DNA of 64,000 bases from WJMT01 sp964456985 (GCA_964456985.1 CAYWDH010000005.1:32057-96056); one strand, 5' to 3'. Positions 15,309-24,270 are shown, counted from the stretch's first letter. Made by a program: numbers and translations. The notes: generated by a model from the sequence alone, not told the origin.

Positions 15309-16841
15309 ATGGCCAAAAAGAGGTTATCCATGCGAAAAATCAGAGAAGTACTCAGGTTAAAACATTCGGGGCTTTCGATTCGGGCGATTGCCCGGGCCTG
15401 TTCGATAGGGAGAGAGACGGTCCGGGAGTATTTAAACCGGGCTTCAGAGGCAGGGCTTAGCTGGCCTCTTCCTGATGAGCTTTCCGATAAGGATCTGGAA
15501 CAGCAGCTTTTTCCTGCGGTTATAAAGATCTATGGACAGAGGAGCAGTCCTGACTGGGTTTTGATCCATCAGGAACTGAAGAAAAAAGGGGTGACCCGCC
15601 GGCTGCTGTGGGAAGAGTACCGGCAAGAAGAAAAAGATTATTACCGTTACTCCCAGTTTTGCGAGCTCTACCGGCGATGGGCAAAAAGCTTGTCTCCTCC
15701 CATGCGGCTTCCTCACAAGGCTGGGGAGAAGCTGTTTGTTGACTATGCCGGCCTGACAATGTGTTACACGGATCGCTCCACTGGGGAGGAAAAGAAGGCG
15801 TATATTTTTGTAGCCATGTGGGGAGCCAGCAATTACACCTATGCTGAAGCCCATGCTGGCCAGACCCTCACTTCCTGGATCAGCGGCCATATTCGGGCGT
15901 TTGAATATTTTGGAGGGGTTCCGGTCCTTTTAGTACCGGATAACACCAAGACCGGGGTGACATCAGCCTGTTACTATGAGCCGGATCTCAATCCCACTTA
16001 TCAGGAATTTGCGCAGCATTACGGAACCGCAGTGCTTCCCACAAGGGTCAACCGGCCTAAAGACAAAGCCAAAGTGGAAAAAGGTGTACAGACGGTCGAA
16101 TACTGGTTGATTGCTCCCCTGAGAAAGAGACAGTTTTTCAGTATCGCTGAGATCAACGATGCTCTCAAAGATAGACTCGAGGAGCTTAATACCCGGGAGA
16201 TGCAGCATTTAAAAAAGAGCCGCAGAGAGATGTTCGAGGAGTTGGATCGACCCGTGCTCCGGCCTCTGCCTCGAACCGCTTTTGAGGTGGCGGAATGGAA
16301 AAGAGCCAAAGTGAATATTGATTATCATGTGGAATTTAAAAAGCATTACTACTCAGTGCCCTACAAGTTGATTAAAAAATATGTGGATATCCGGGCCACA
16401 GACCAGGTGATCGAAGTTTTTTACAACCGGGAGCGGATCTCTTCGCACAAACGAGATGACACCCCGGGTCGGCATTCCACTCATCCTGAGCATATGCCGG
16501 AATCTCATCGGCAATATGCGGAGTATCATCCTGAGAGGTTCATCAAATGGGCCAAACGTATCGGAGATCTTACAGAGCAGCTGGTAAATACCATCTTCTC
16601 ATCCCGGCCTCATCCTGAACACGGGTACCGTACCTGCCTGGGGCTTATGCGCCTTGAGTCACGTTATGGCAAAGAGCGGCTGGAGGCCGCTTCGAAGCGG
16701 GCTCTTTTTTTTGGGCTTTATTCCTTTCGAGGGGTTAAAAATATCCTGGAGGCTGGATTGGATAAACTATCATTGGAGGAATCAACCGGTGTGGGCAGTA
16801 AAGCACACGCCAATGTCCGGGGAACAGATTACTACTCCTGA
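15309..16841 (+). CDS. istA: IS21 transposase IstA
   Basis: A 510-aa transposase. Residues 1-45 form a helix-turn-helix (RKIREVLRLKHSGLSIRAIARACSIGRETVREYL) that binds the terminal repeats. The retroviral-integrase-type catalytic core has the DDE triad Asp145 (LFVDYAG), Asp211 (VPDNTKTGV) and Glu257 (KAKVEKGV). A C-terminal Mu-type beta-barrel region (HYYSVPYKLIKKYVDIRATDQVIEVFYN) follows. IstA cuts and joins the element ends with the help of IstB. Length and motifs are normal and the gene appears functional. The ribosome-binding site is gagagga before ATG 15309. Confidence 0.95.
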   Translation: MAKKRLSMRKIREVLRLKHSGLSIRAIARACSIGRETVREYLNRASEAGLSWPLPDELSDKDLEQQLFPAVIKIYGQRSSPDWVLIHQELKKKGVTRRLLWEEYRQEEKDYYRYSQFCELYRRWAKSLSPPMRLPHKAGEKLFVDYAGLTMCYTDRSTGEEKKAYIFVAMWGASNYTYAEAHAGQTLTSWISGHIRAFEYFGGVPVLLVPDNTKTGVTSACYYEPDLNPTYQEFAQHYGTAVLPTRVNRPKDKAKVEKGVQTVEYWLIAPLRKRQFFSIAEINDALKDRLEELNTREMQHLKKSRREMFEELDRPVLRPLPRTAFEVAEWKRAKVNIDYHVEFKKHYYSVPYKLIKKYVDIRATDQVIEVFYNRERISSHKRDDTPGRHSTHPEHMPESHRQYAEYHPERFIKWAKRIGDLTEQLVNTIFSSRPHPEHGYRTCLGLMRLESRYGKERLEAASKRALFFGLYSFRGVKNILEAGLDKLSLEESTGVGSKAHANVRGTDYYS

Positions 16842-16939
16842 AGGGTAAAAGTTTTACATCATTTAAAGAAAACGCGTTATACGGCATCTGAGAGCCTGTT
16901 TTTTTTAAGCTTTAAAAACACAGAAAAAAGGAGATAATC

Positions 16940-17698
16940 ATGCTTCATCAACCCATTATGGATAAACTATTCGCGCTTAAACTCAATGGAATGCTGGAAG
17001 GACTGCGGGAACAGATGGAAAGCCCGCAGTACAGGAAACTGAGTTTTGATGAGCGTTTCGGTCTTCTTCTGGACCGAGAATGGGACCTTCGGCAGAAGAG
17101 AAAACTGCACAGGAGAATGCGAGTGGCCCGGTTTAGAGAACAGGCTGCTATAGAGGATCTTGAAATATCCGCTAAAAGAGGGCTGGATCGCAAACAAGTT
17201 CTATACATGGCAGAGTGCAACTGGATCAGAGAAAAGCTCAACACACTCATAACCGGTCCTACAGGAGCCGGGAAGACCTATCTGGCCTGTGCTCTTGGAA
17301 ATGCCGCCTGTCGAAATGGACTGACGGTCCGTTATTTTCAGCTCTCCCGGCTGCTTGAGATATTAAAACTGGCTCGTGCAGATGGATCCTATCCCAAAAT
17401 GTTAGACCAGATCGCTAAATGCCAGCTGCTTATCCTGGATGACTGGCTGCGGAATCGTCTCACAGAAACACAAACCAATGATATCCTCGAGATCTTCGAG
17501 GACAGATATAATCATGGCTCCATCATGGTGGCTACTCAGATCCCAGTGGAAGAATGGCATGAACAGTTTGCCAATCCCACTTTTGCCGATGCCATCATGG
17601 ACAGAATCGTTCACAATGCCTATAGACTGGAATTAAAGGGTGAATCTATGCGAAAACGAAAATCTAACTTGACCCATTCCGGTCACTCGGAGGTATAA
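16940..17698 (+). CDS. istB: IS21 helper ATPase IstB
   Basis: A 252-aa AAA+ ATPase of the DnaC/IstB group. Walker A is GPTGAGKT (106-113) and Walker B is LLILDDW, followed by the conserved VATQIPVEEWHEQFANPTFADAIMDRIVHNAYRLELKGESMRKR stretch typical of IstB (written here only as a description of the domain's last 45 residues). It selects the target and activates IstA. It has a good aaaggaga site and starts 98 bp after istA. The gene ends inside the right terminal region of the element. Confidence 0.95.
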   Translation: MLHQPIMDKLFALKLNGMLEGLREQMESPQYRKLSFDERFGLLLDREWDLRQKRKLHRRMRVARFREQAAIEDLEISAKRGLDRKQVLYMAECNWIREKLNTLITGPTGAGKTYLACALGNAACRNGLTVRYFQLSRLLEILKLARADGSYPKMLDQIAKCQLLILDDWLRNRLTETQTNDILEIFEDRYNHGSIMVATQIPVEEWHEQFANPTFADAIMDRIVHNAYRLELKGESMRKRKSNLTHSGHSEV

Positions 17699-17999
17699 TG
17701 ATAGACCAGCGTCGCTTCGCTCCGGAATGTGGCCGGATTAAATCGGAATCGGTGGCCGGATACGCCGGAATAAGCACCGAAGAAGAAATGACGGCAATGT
17801 CGGAAATGCATCCCACTTAGATAGGCGGTTTATAAATAGAGATATTCTCATCTCAGGAAAAGAAATAACTATAAATAACTAAATTTCATTTAAATTGTGA
17901 TGCCCTCTTTATCTTGACAGCTAATTAAACTAAGAATACATTTATAGTAAGAAAATAAGAGCAAAAAGGTCAAACTTAATAAATATATACTAAAAAAAA

Positions 18000-19295
18000 A
18001 TGAATGAATATCATAAAAAGAAAAACCAAGATATTAAGGATATTCCCTCACTTAGGAAATTAAAAGACAATGTAAATGGAATGCATATGCTTTCAAAAAC
18101 CATAATATTTCTTAAAAAACTTGGAATAAGAGACACAAAACTTTTAAATGCTTTGAATAAATTTCCCGAATTAGAAAAGAAAACAAAGGAGATTATTGAA
18201 ATGCCAGACCGTTTCAATAATCATTTTTCAAAAAATGGTTGGATTGCATATGAATCCATGAATTTTGAACTAATGAAAGAAACAGTGAATCTAGCTGATA
18301 AGGGAAAACTTGAAGAAGCAGAAGCTATATTGGTTGAGCAATTTGATGAGCCTAATCTCGATTTTCATCTTATGAAAATGAAGGCTATTCAAGAATATCA
18401 AATAAGGGAAGACCTTATAAAAAAGGCAATGACAGATTATTTATTCAAACGTTATCATGCCTGCATTCCAGTTATCCTTAGCCTGATTGATGGAATAGTC
18501 AATGATATTGAACAAAAAGGCTTTTTTGCCCAAGGAGTTAATTTGACTGCTTGGGATTCTATTGCTGCACATAACTCAGGAATACAAGAACTCAAAAAAA
18601 TACTAAATAAAAAACGCAAGAAAACTACTACTGATACAATTACAGTTCCTTATAGGCATGGAATACTCCATGGTCGTGATTTAGGATATGATAATAAGAT
18701 TGTTGCTTCGAAAACATGGGCAGCTCTTTTTGCTATTCGTGACTGGGCTCTTGCAGTGAGAAACAAAGGTGAGAACAAGAAGAATGAAGAAGAGGCGAGA
18801 AGCATTCTTGATTCATTGAAAATAATAGCTGAAACAAAATCTTTAAATAGACAAATTAAAACATGGAAACCGAGGAACATTGAGATAGGTAGAGATTGTC
18901 CTCGATCTGGAAATTCAAAAGATTATGAAGAGGGAAGTCCCGAGAGAGCCATGGTAGAATTCATGCAATATTGGAATAATTTTAACTATGGTTGGATGGC
19001 TAAGATGATAAAGACATTTCGCGATGAACCAATTAAAAAATTTGCAGGAGACATCCGTGAATTATTCCAAGCTCATAACTTGAAAAGTTTCTCATTAATA
19101 AGGATATCTGATTTTGCACCCGCAGCTGCTGAGATTGAAGTTGAGTTAAGTATAATGACGGATGAAAAAGAAATAAAAAAAAGTTCCAACGTCAGATTAA
19201 TTCACGAAAATAAACAAGGAAATCCTCAAGTAATGGGTGCTAATAATGGCATTTGGAAAATTCCTATTTATTCAATATATTCACTTGTAAGTTAG
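18000..19295 (+). CDS. HEPN-motif protein, candidate abortive-infection RNase
   Basis: A 431-aa soluble, mostly helical protein. The key feature is VPYRHGILHGRDLGYDN: Arg219 and His224 form an Rx4H motif with a polar residue after the Arg, the signature of HEPN RNase domains found in Abi, toxin and CRISPR-associated proteins. It is preceded by helices rich in aromatic and acidic residues (KRYHACIPVILSLIDGIVNDIEQ). A C-terminal region (about 300-431) follows, with strands resembling an NTF2-like or immunoglobulin-like domain. No Shine-Dalgarno sequence is clear. It sits 185 bp right of the IS element and 28 bp before a second large gene, which suggests a two-gene defence system. The function is inference from the motif. 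Confidence 0.55.
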   Translation: MNEYHKKKNQDIKDIPSLRKLKDNVNGMHMLSKTIIFLKKLGIRDTKLLNALNKFPELEKKTKEIIEMPDRFNNHFSKNGWIAYESMNFELMKETVNLADKGKLEEAEAILVEQFDEPNLDFHLMKMKAIQEYQIREDLIKKAMTDYLFKRYHACIPVILSLIDGIVNDIEQKGFFAQGVNLTAWDSIAAHNSGIQELKKILNKKRKKTTTDTITVPYRHGILHGRDLGYDNKIVASKTWAALFAIRDWALAVRNKGENKKNEEEARSILDSLKIIAETKSLNRQIKTWKPRNIEIGRDCPRSGNSKDYEEGSPERAMVEFMQYWNNFNYGWMAKMIKTFRDEPIKKFAGDIRELFQAHNLKSFSLIRISDFAPAAAEIEVELSIMTDEKEIKKSSNVRLIHENKQGNPQVMGANNGIWKIPIYSIYSLVS

Positions 19296-19323
19296 AATCA
19301 AAAATTAGTGTCTTTTTTAGAAA

Positions 19324-20919
19324 ATGACAAGAAAAAAGCCAAAGGTTCCATACACTCCTATCAGTAAACATAAGTTAAAGAAAGGACTATTAAAGCCGCC
19401 CTTAAGTCAACTTAACATTAAACAAATAGACTGGCATAGAGATTTGTTACCTGAGCATCTTTGGATTGAATGCCTATCAATTACATATGTCCAAAAAGAG
19501 TGGCAAAATTTATATAGTGAATTTCTTGATGCTTTAGATGCATACGTTCCTGAAGATAAAATTATTTTTGGTTTTATAACAGATTTTGGATTAATCCCGT
19601 CTGATAAGAGAAAAGATTTCTTGAAATATAATGAAAAATTAGTATATAGAGCATTTTACAAGCCAATAGGAAGGATCATTACGTTCTATCCAGAAGCTCC
19701 ATGTTATTGGCTTTTACAGAAAAAATATTTGGATATTGAAAGACCAGTTAATTCTAATGTTGAGTTAGGAAAGTTGAGTAAATCGGTCTTGAGACTTATT
19801 CCAGGTAAAGATAAGCATGCAGGACATATAAGAGCAATGCCCATTTCTAGAGCAATTAAGCATAAAAAAATATATTTCAAGAGGGGAATGAAAATCGCCG
19901 ACCTTCTCCCTAAATACCCATCTGGATGTGACGAAGAAGAAAAATATCATGTTCAGTCGCAAGCTAGAAACATAATGAATACCTTTTTTCTACAAAAAGA
20001 TATATATTTGAATAGAAAATGGCCAAAATATTTTTGGAATAAAAATTTGGAGTTAGTACCATGTTCTCCTCATAAAATTCAAGCAAATAAAGAGAATGCG
20101 TTTGGTGAAGATGAAACCAATAAACTTTACAAACTTATTGATAGAAACTCCAATATTGTAAAAGATTACCTAAAGAAAATTTCTTTTAATTATAAGTATG
20201 ATTTGTACAATACAGAGCGTGACGAGGTTCTTCTTGGGCTTTTTGGCAGACTTACTCGTATTTATGTTCTAATTTTATCTAATCCACCTCTTTGGTCAAG
20301 GGATATTGCGGGGATTTTGCTACGATGCCTAGCAGAGACTGCGATTACATTTGCATATCTAACTAAAAAAGGTTCCAAGGATGAACTGAGAGATTTTAAG
20401 GCATATGGAGAAGGGAAAGAAAAGCTTCTGATGTTACACCTTCAAGATACTTATCCAGATAAAAAATCATTAGAAGGAAAGAATTCTGAAGAAATTGCTG
20501 AGGAAATGGGATGGGGTTTTTCGCCAGAATTAATGGATATTGAATTGTCAGATTGGACAAAAAAATCCACAAGAGAGTTAGCATTTTCTGTAGGTCTTGA
20601 AGATATTTATAGACTGGTTTTTGACCCTTCAAGCTCAGATGTTCATGGCACTTGGATTAGCCTAAAAAAGTCTAACCTAACACGATGTGTTCAGCCTTTA
20701 CATAGGTTTCATCAAATGCCTCAATATATCGAACCACCAATATTTGTAAATACGATAGATGCAGTTCAACGAGTTTATCAAAAGTGCGTAGAAATAGGTA
20801 ATCGACACTTAGACTTTCCTAAAATGAAGCATAAACCTGAAAAAGTTGTCTCATTCCTAAATACAGTTAAAAAAAGATACATAGATTTCGATAAGAGCAA
20901 AAAGAACAAAGGCACTTAG
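19324..20919 (+). CDS. DUF5677-like large protein, candidate defence partner
   Basis: A 531-aa cytoplasmic protein. The N-terminal 230 residues (basic, with FITDFGLIPSDKRKDFLKYNEKLVYRAFY) are unfamiliar. Residues about 300-450 contain ILLRCLAETAITFAYLTKKG, FKAYGEGKEKLLMLHL and SSSDVHGTWISLKK, a pattern like DUF5677 proteins, which are helical and frequent in anti-phage islands. The R..E..I and H(G)xW residues resemble a degenerate HEPN arrangement. It starts 28 bp after the HEPN-motif gene on the same strand. The last codons overlap the second copy of the ~250 bp repeat. The assignment is moderate at best. Confidence 0.5.
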   Translation: MTRKKPKVPYTPISKHKLKKGLLKPPLSQLNIKQIDWHRDLLPEHLWIECLSITYVQKEWQNLYSEFLDALDAYVPEDKIIFGFITDFGLIPSDKRKDFLKYNEKLVYRAFYKPIGRIITFYPEAPCYWLLQKKYLDIERPVNSNVELGKLSKSVLRLIPGKDKHAGHIRAMPISRAIKHKKIYFKRGMKIADLLPKYPSGCDEEEKYHVQSQARNIMNTFFLQKDIYLNRKWPKYFWNKNLELVPCSPHKIQANKENAFGEDETNKLYKLIDRNSNIVKDYLKKISFNYKYDLYNTERDEVLLGLFGRLTRIYVLILSNPPLWSRDIAGILLRCLAETAITFAYLTKKGSKDELRDFKAYGEGKEKLLMLHLQDTYPDKKSLEGKNSEEIAEEMGWGFSPELMDIELSDWTKKSTRELAFSVGLEDIYRLVFDPSSSDVHGTWISLKKSNLTRCVQPLHRFHQMPQYIEPPIFVNTIDAVQRVYQKCVEIGNRHLDFPKMKHKPEKVVSFLNTVKKRYIDFDKSKKNKGT

Positions 20920-21156
20920 AAAATGATGTTTATTTTCACAAACGGATACTCCACCTGCATCTTTCTATAATGTTAGAAACCGATAAGACGGATTATGTCA
21001 ACTTTTTATCGACTAAACTCCTTTATTTGCAACAACTCTTGATTTTTCTAAAAAAAGGGACGATTTTTGTGAATTTTGCCCCAAAATGGCCAAAAAAACG
21101 GCCATATTTTCCCAACCAAGTCCAAAAACATCTCTATTTTTTGCCTTTTTATCCCA
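20908..21156 (+). repeat. Diverged ~250 bp repeat, copy 2, right edge of the island
   Basis: Same orientation and extent as 4329-4580. The copy begins in the last codons of the DUF5677-like gene and ends at tccca (21,152-21,156), exactly where the minus-strand TPR reading frame stops looking like a TPR protein. Read on the minus strand, both copies encode the same run (DKKAKNR..FGL.WEN), showing that it belongs to the repeat and not to the TPR gene. Confidence 0.85.
20976..21003 (+). other. dif-like (XerCD-type) recombination site, copy 2
   Basis: The left arm gaaaccgataa, spacer gacgga and right arm ttatgtcaact. The arms match copy 1 at 18 of 22 or more positions, whereas the 6-bp spacer is different. 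The right arm differs from the B. subtilis dif XerD half at one base. Confidence 0.5.
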
Positions 21157-21723
21157 ATAAACAATGCTTATCTGGCGCAAAATCCTCTGCTTGAGTTCTC
21201 TTCTTGATATCTTTTCTGCAATGTCTGCCGCTTCTTGAAAAGCGTGTAAAGACCCATCCAATTTTTTGCTCTCCCTCAGTTCTATTCCGAGCATATAAAG
21301 GCTTATGACCTCCAGTACTTTTTTTAATTCATCCTGTTTGTCTGTTAGATGGCTCATTTCAGATCGATCCAATAAATGCGAATACTCCTTATAGGAATCC
21401 GATATCCTACCTAAATTCCAGTAGCACAGCCCTTTATAAAACCCGCATTCGATATATTTTTCTTCTTTGTTTTTATACTGAGCTATTATTGAAGCTGTCT
21501 GAAAAGCTTTTAGCGCTTTATCGTAAATGCCATTTTTATAGAATTTTTCAGCCTTTAAAAATACAAGATCGAACCAATTATACTGTGTGATGTTCTGGTA
21601 ATGTGGAGTGAAAAAAATAATAGACCGAGAGAGCAATAGAGAGCCTATTGAAGAAAATAAAAGCAGAAATAAGCATGTCCTTTTCAAATATCCCATCTGT
21701 AAATAATATTGAATGTGAATCAT
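21013..21723 (-). pseudogene. TPR-repeat protein, 3' end replaced by the island
   Basis: On the minus strand, a hydrophobic N-terminal anchor (about residues 14-36) is followed by TPR-like helices: FLKAEKFYKNGIYDKALKAFQTASIIAQ, then YIECGFYKGLCYWNLGRISDSYKEY and SLHAFQEAADIAEKISRRELKQRILRQISIVYWD. In TPR/CHAT-type proteins the pattern would continue with more repeats. Here the frame runs into the repeat copy after about residue 190 and stops 48 codons later. The visible protein is therefore a truncated version of a longer gene, with a foreign tail. The missing 3' part may lie left of the island, outside the window. Confidence 0.65.
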
Positions 21724-21813
21724 CCCCTCATGTCAAGCCCAATATTCTCCTCATTCCAATTAAATTTAAAAAAAAAAATTAAAAACACTCTACAAATCTT
21801 GCATCAAATGTGC

Positions 21814-21819
21814 TATAAT
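21814..21819 (+). promoter_or_regulatory. Extended -10 promoter upstream of the S58 peptidase
   Basis: TGCTATAAT gives an extended -10 (TGnTATAAT) with a weak -35 region (tacaaa). Transcription starting near 21,826 would make a leader of about 260 bases before the peptidase start at 22,085. Confidence 0.4.
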
Positions 21820-21835
21820 GCATGTGATTCGTGTT

Positions 21836-21902
21836 GTGCTGGCTGGGCATGAATCCCCCTCTTATTACCCCCTTTTGCTTATATTCCCCTTACAGCCAGC
21901 AC
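21836..21902 (+). ncRNA. Structured C-rich leader or small RNA candidate
   Basis: Perfect 10-bp arms gtgctggctg (21,836-21,845) and cagccagcac (21,893-21,902) enclose a 47-base loop with three C-runs (atccccctc, taccccctt, ttcccctta). Two more C-runs lie further down the leader. The 360-bp gap between the TPR remnant and the peptidase gene holds no gene that I can support. C-rich single-stranded loops can pair with Shine-Dalgarno sequences; no known RNA family is recognised. Confidence 0.35.
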
Positions 21903-22084
21903 CCTTTCATCACAAAAGGCATCTGCCCCTTTATAGGCATCTCATATGACGCAGAAGCGGTTTTGAATTTCTCACAATCCCCCTATTTCTTTGTTTTTTC
22001 GGATCCACAAACGGCACGTGTATTGATTTTTTACGCTCCGTAAAATAATATTTGGTTTTACGATTCCATAAGGAGCAAAGGAAA

Positions 22085-23221
22085 ATGAAAAAAATACATT
22101 TCGGGCTCATATCACTGCTTCTGGTCTTTGCTTTTCTGTGGCCGGAACAAAGGCCCAGAGCCAGAGAGGCAGGTATTGAACCGGGCATATTCACGCCGGG
22201 AAAATGGAATGCCATCACTGATGTCAAAGGAGTCAGAGTGGGGCATGTCACTCTGATCGAGGGGGACAATGTCAGAACAGGAGTCACGGCTATCCTTCCC
22301 CATGGAGGAAACATTTTCCAGGAGAAAGTGCCTGCGGCCGTGTATGTGGCCAATGGATTCGGCAAACTCACGGGAACCACCCAGGTAGAGGAGCTGGGTT
22401 CTCTGGAGACACCAGTTGTTCTGACCAACACGCTGAGCGTGCCCACAGCAGCGGATGCAGTCATCGACTATGTGCTTTCCTACCCCGGAAACGAGAGAGT
22501 ATTTTCCGTGAATCCGGTTGTGGGAGAGACAAACGACGGATACCTCAATGACATAAGGGGAAGGCATGTGGAGAAAAAGCATGTGCTGAGCGCCATCCAA
22601 AAAGCGGCCTCAGGCCCTGTTAAAGAAGGGTGTGTGGGCGCCGGCACAGGGACCACGTGCTTCGGCTTTAAAGGAGGCATAGGCACCTCGTCCAGAAAGC
22701 TCCCTGCGTCTCTGGGAGGATACACAGTGGGCGTTCTGGTGCAGACCAACCACGGAGGCGTGCTCAACATAGACGGGTTCCCTGCGGGGGAAGAGCTGGG
22801 AAACTATGCCTACAAAAGGTTTCTGGATGCAGAAGAGGAAGGCTCGTGCATGGTGGTCGTGGCCACAGACGCCCCTCTTCTGGCGCGGAATCTCAAAAGG
22901 CTCGCCAAACGAGCGCTTCTCGGGATAGCGCGCACAGGGGGATTTTATTCGAACGGAAGCGGAGACTATGCTATCGCGTTTTCAACCGCGGAAGAGGTCA
23001 GGATTCCCTATAGGCCGGAAGGGGCGCTCGAGACGTATGAGGTGGTTCCTAACAGGATGATGTCCCCTCTTTTTCTGGCCGCTGCCGAAGCGTGCGAAGA
23101 AGCGATTCTCAACTCCCTTTTCAAGGCAGAGACCATGAAAGGAAAAGACGGACATACGGAGGAAGCCCTCCCTGTTGCAAAGATAGTAGAGATGATGAAA
23201 AATTATCGTTTTTTCCGTTGA
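22085..23221 (+). CDS. Exported S58 (DmpA/P1) family aminopeptidase
   Basis: A 378-aa peptidase. A signal peptide (MKKIHFGLISLLLVFAFLWP) precedes the S58 fold. Family landmarks are ITDVKGVRVGHVTL near the start, NPVVGETNDGYLNDI, GTGTTCFGFKGGIGTSSR and VLVQTNHGG. EEEGSCMVVVATDAPL holds the autocleavage site: the Gly-Ser254 bond is expected to be cut, making Ser254 the N-terminal nucleophile of the beta chain, as in DmpA (Ser250). It would release N-terminal residues, often D- or beta-amino acids, from peptides in the periplasm. I start at ATG 22085 (aaggagcaaagga upstream); an in-frame start 11 codons earlier would bury the signal peptide. Confidence 0.9.
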   Translation: MKKIHFGLISLLLVFAFLWPEQRPRAREAGIEPGIFTPGKWNAITDVKGVRVGHVTLIEGDNVRTGVTAILPHGGNIFQEKVPAAVYVANGFGKLTGTTQVEELGSLETPVVLTNTLSVPTAADAVIDYVLSYPGNERVFSVNPVVGETNDGYLNDIRGRHVEKKHVLSAIQKAASGPVKEGCVGAGTGTTCFGFKGGIGTSSRKLPASLGGYTVGVLVQTNHGGVLNIDGFPAGEELGNYAYKRFLDAEEEGSCMVVVATDAPLLARNLKRLAKRALLGIARTGGFYSNGSGDYAIAFSTAEEVRIPYRPEGALETYEVVPNRMMSPLFLAAAEACEEAILNSLFKAETMKGKDGHTEEALPVAKIVEMMKNYRFFR

Positions 23222-23331
23222 CAGGGTTTATTCGGGATGATAGATTGAAGTTTATATTTCATCATACGGATGTCAGTGATTATTAATCGGGTTATCGAAT
23301 CCTGATAAACAAAATTAATTTTGGAGGGAAA

Positions 23332-24270
23332 ATGAGCAAAAACAAGTTATGGAATTTTTTTATCATCCTCAGTGCTGTGCTTCTCATTCTGCCTAGTGTT
23401 TCCATTGCAGATGATACTCCCCAGCTTACTCAGGGGCAGGCCAATCATAACAACCTTAAGTTCGGTTTCAGGCTTACAGGAGGCGTTTTCCCGCTGATGA
23501 GAAACGATATCAATGACCATCTGCAGGGATTAAATGACATTTTTAAAGATTACTCAGATATTGACCCGAATTTCATAGTGAACTCCGAGTTCGAAATGAT
23601 CAAAATGGGAATGGACTTTGACGGGGAAATACTGGTCAGTTTCATGCCTAACTTAAGCATTGGTATCGGAGCCGGGTATATCTCTGCCGGAAAAGAAACG
23701 GCTTCGGAAATGACTACATCCTCCACCAGTAGTGATACGTGGACGTACGATATAAAATTTTCCGCTATACCTATTACGTTAAGCCTTTATTACGGAATTC
23801 CGGTAGGAAGTTCCCTGCAGGTCGTGCTGAACGGCGGTGTCGGATACTACCTGGGAACAGTAAACTTTGATTTTCTTTCTGAGGGAAATACAAGTTCCCT
23901 TACATATGAAGGTACAGATGAATGGAGCGCTAAATCCAATGCCCTTGGGTTCCACGGAGGAATTGACCTGGAATTCAGCTTTGCGCGTAATTTAGCCCTG
24001 GTTGCAGGAGCTAAAGGAAGGTACGTCAAATTGACCGACCTGGCCGGGACCGAGGATTATGATTACAATCAAAGCGACGGGTATTCGTTATCTTCCACAA
24101 ATGAAGACATGACTCTCTGGTATGGTAACTATAAGGAAGGAACTAAGTATTACCCCCAGGTAGTACTTTCGCAAAATACACCCACTGGCCCTGCTTGGTC
24201 TGATGTGCGCAAAGCAGAGGTCAATCTCAGTGGGATTGTGTTTCAGGCCGGGATAAAGATCACTTTTTAG
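23332..24270 (+). CDS. Outer-membrane beta-barrel paralog 1 of 4
   Basis: A 312-aa protein with a signal peptide ending near VSIADD. The mature part is made of alternating amphipathic strands typical of a small OmpW/OprF-like barrel: FGFRLTGGVFPL, FEMIKMGMDFDGEILVSFMPNLSIGIGAGYIS, IPITLSLYYGIPV, VVLNGGVGYYLGTVNFDF, HGGIDLEF, and a last strand ending in Phe (GIVFQAGIKITF), the classical C-terminal signal for BAM insertion. Acidic or Tyr-rich inserts between strands differ among the four paralogs and would be surface loops. It has a strong tggaggg site. Confidence 0.8.
   Translation: MSKNKLWNFFIILSAVLLILPSVSIADDTPQLTQGQANHNNLKFGFRLTGGVFPLMRNDINDHLQGLNDIFKDYSDIDPNFIVNSEFEMIKMGMDFDGEILVSFMPNLSIGIGAGYISAGKETASEMTTSSTSSDTWTYDIKFSAIPITLSLYYGIPVGSSLQVVLNGGVGYYLGTVNFDFLSEGNTSSLTYEGTDEWSAKSNALGFHGGIDLEFSFARNLALVAGAKGRYVKLTDLAGTEDYDYNQSDGYSLSSTNEDMTLWYGNYKEGTKYYPQVVLSQNTPTGPAWSDVRKAEVNLSGIVFQAGIKITF

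Larger units (their letters stand above)
15071..17815 (+). mobile_element. IS21-family insertion sequence
   Basis: The element contains istA and istB and has clearly higher GC than the surrounding AT-rich island. Its ends carry multiple related repeats: gattccgaattaatccggcca (15142-15162) and a near copy at 15188-15208 on the left, inverted at 17730-17750 on the right. A second inverted pair, agcgaagcggcgctgg (15238-15253) and ccagcgtcgcttcgct (17706-17721), matches at 15 of 16 positions. Terminal tggg/ccca define the approximate ends; no target duplication is obvious. Both genes look intact. Confidence 0.85.

Noticed and set aside
15444..15890. 148-codon antisense frame in istA
   Set aside because: A shadow of the intact transposase in a GC-richer region; no motif or start signal.
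15071..17815. Target-site duplication of the IS21 element
   Set aside because: The bases outside tggg and ccca (ctatt and cttag) do not match, so the exact ends and any duplication remain undecided.
21831..22043. A 70-codon frame in the leader of the S58 gene
   Set aside because: Pro/Tyr/Phe-rich translation of the C-runs, no ribosome-binding site, and it overlaps a perfect hairpin.
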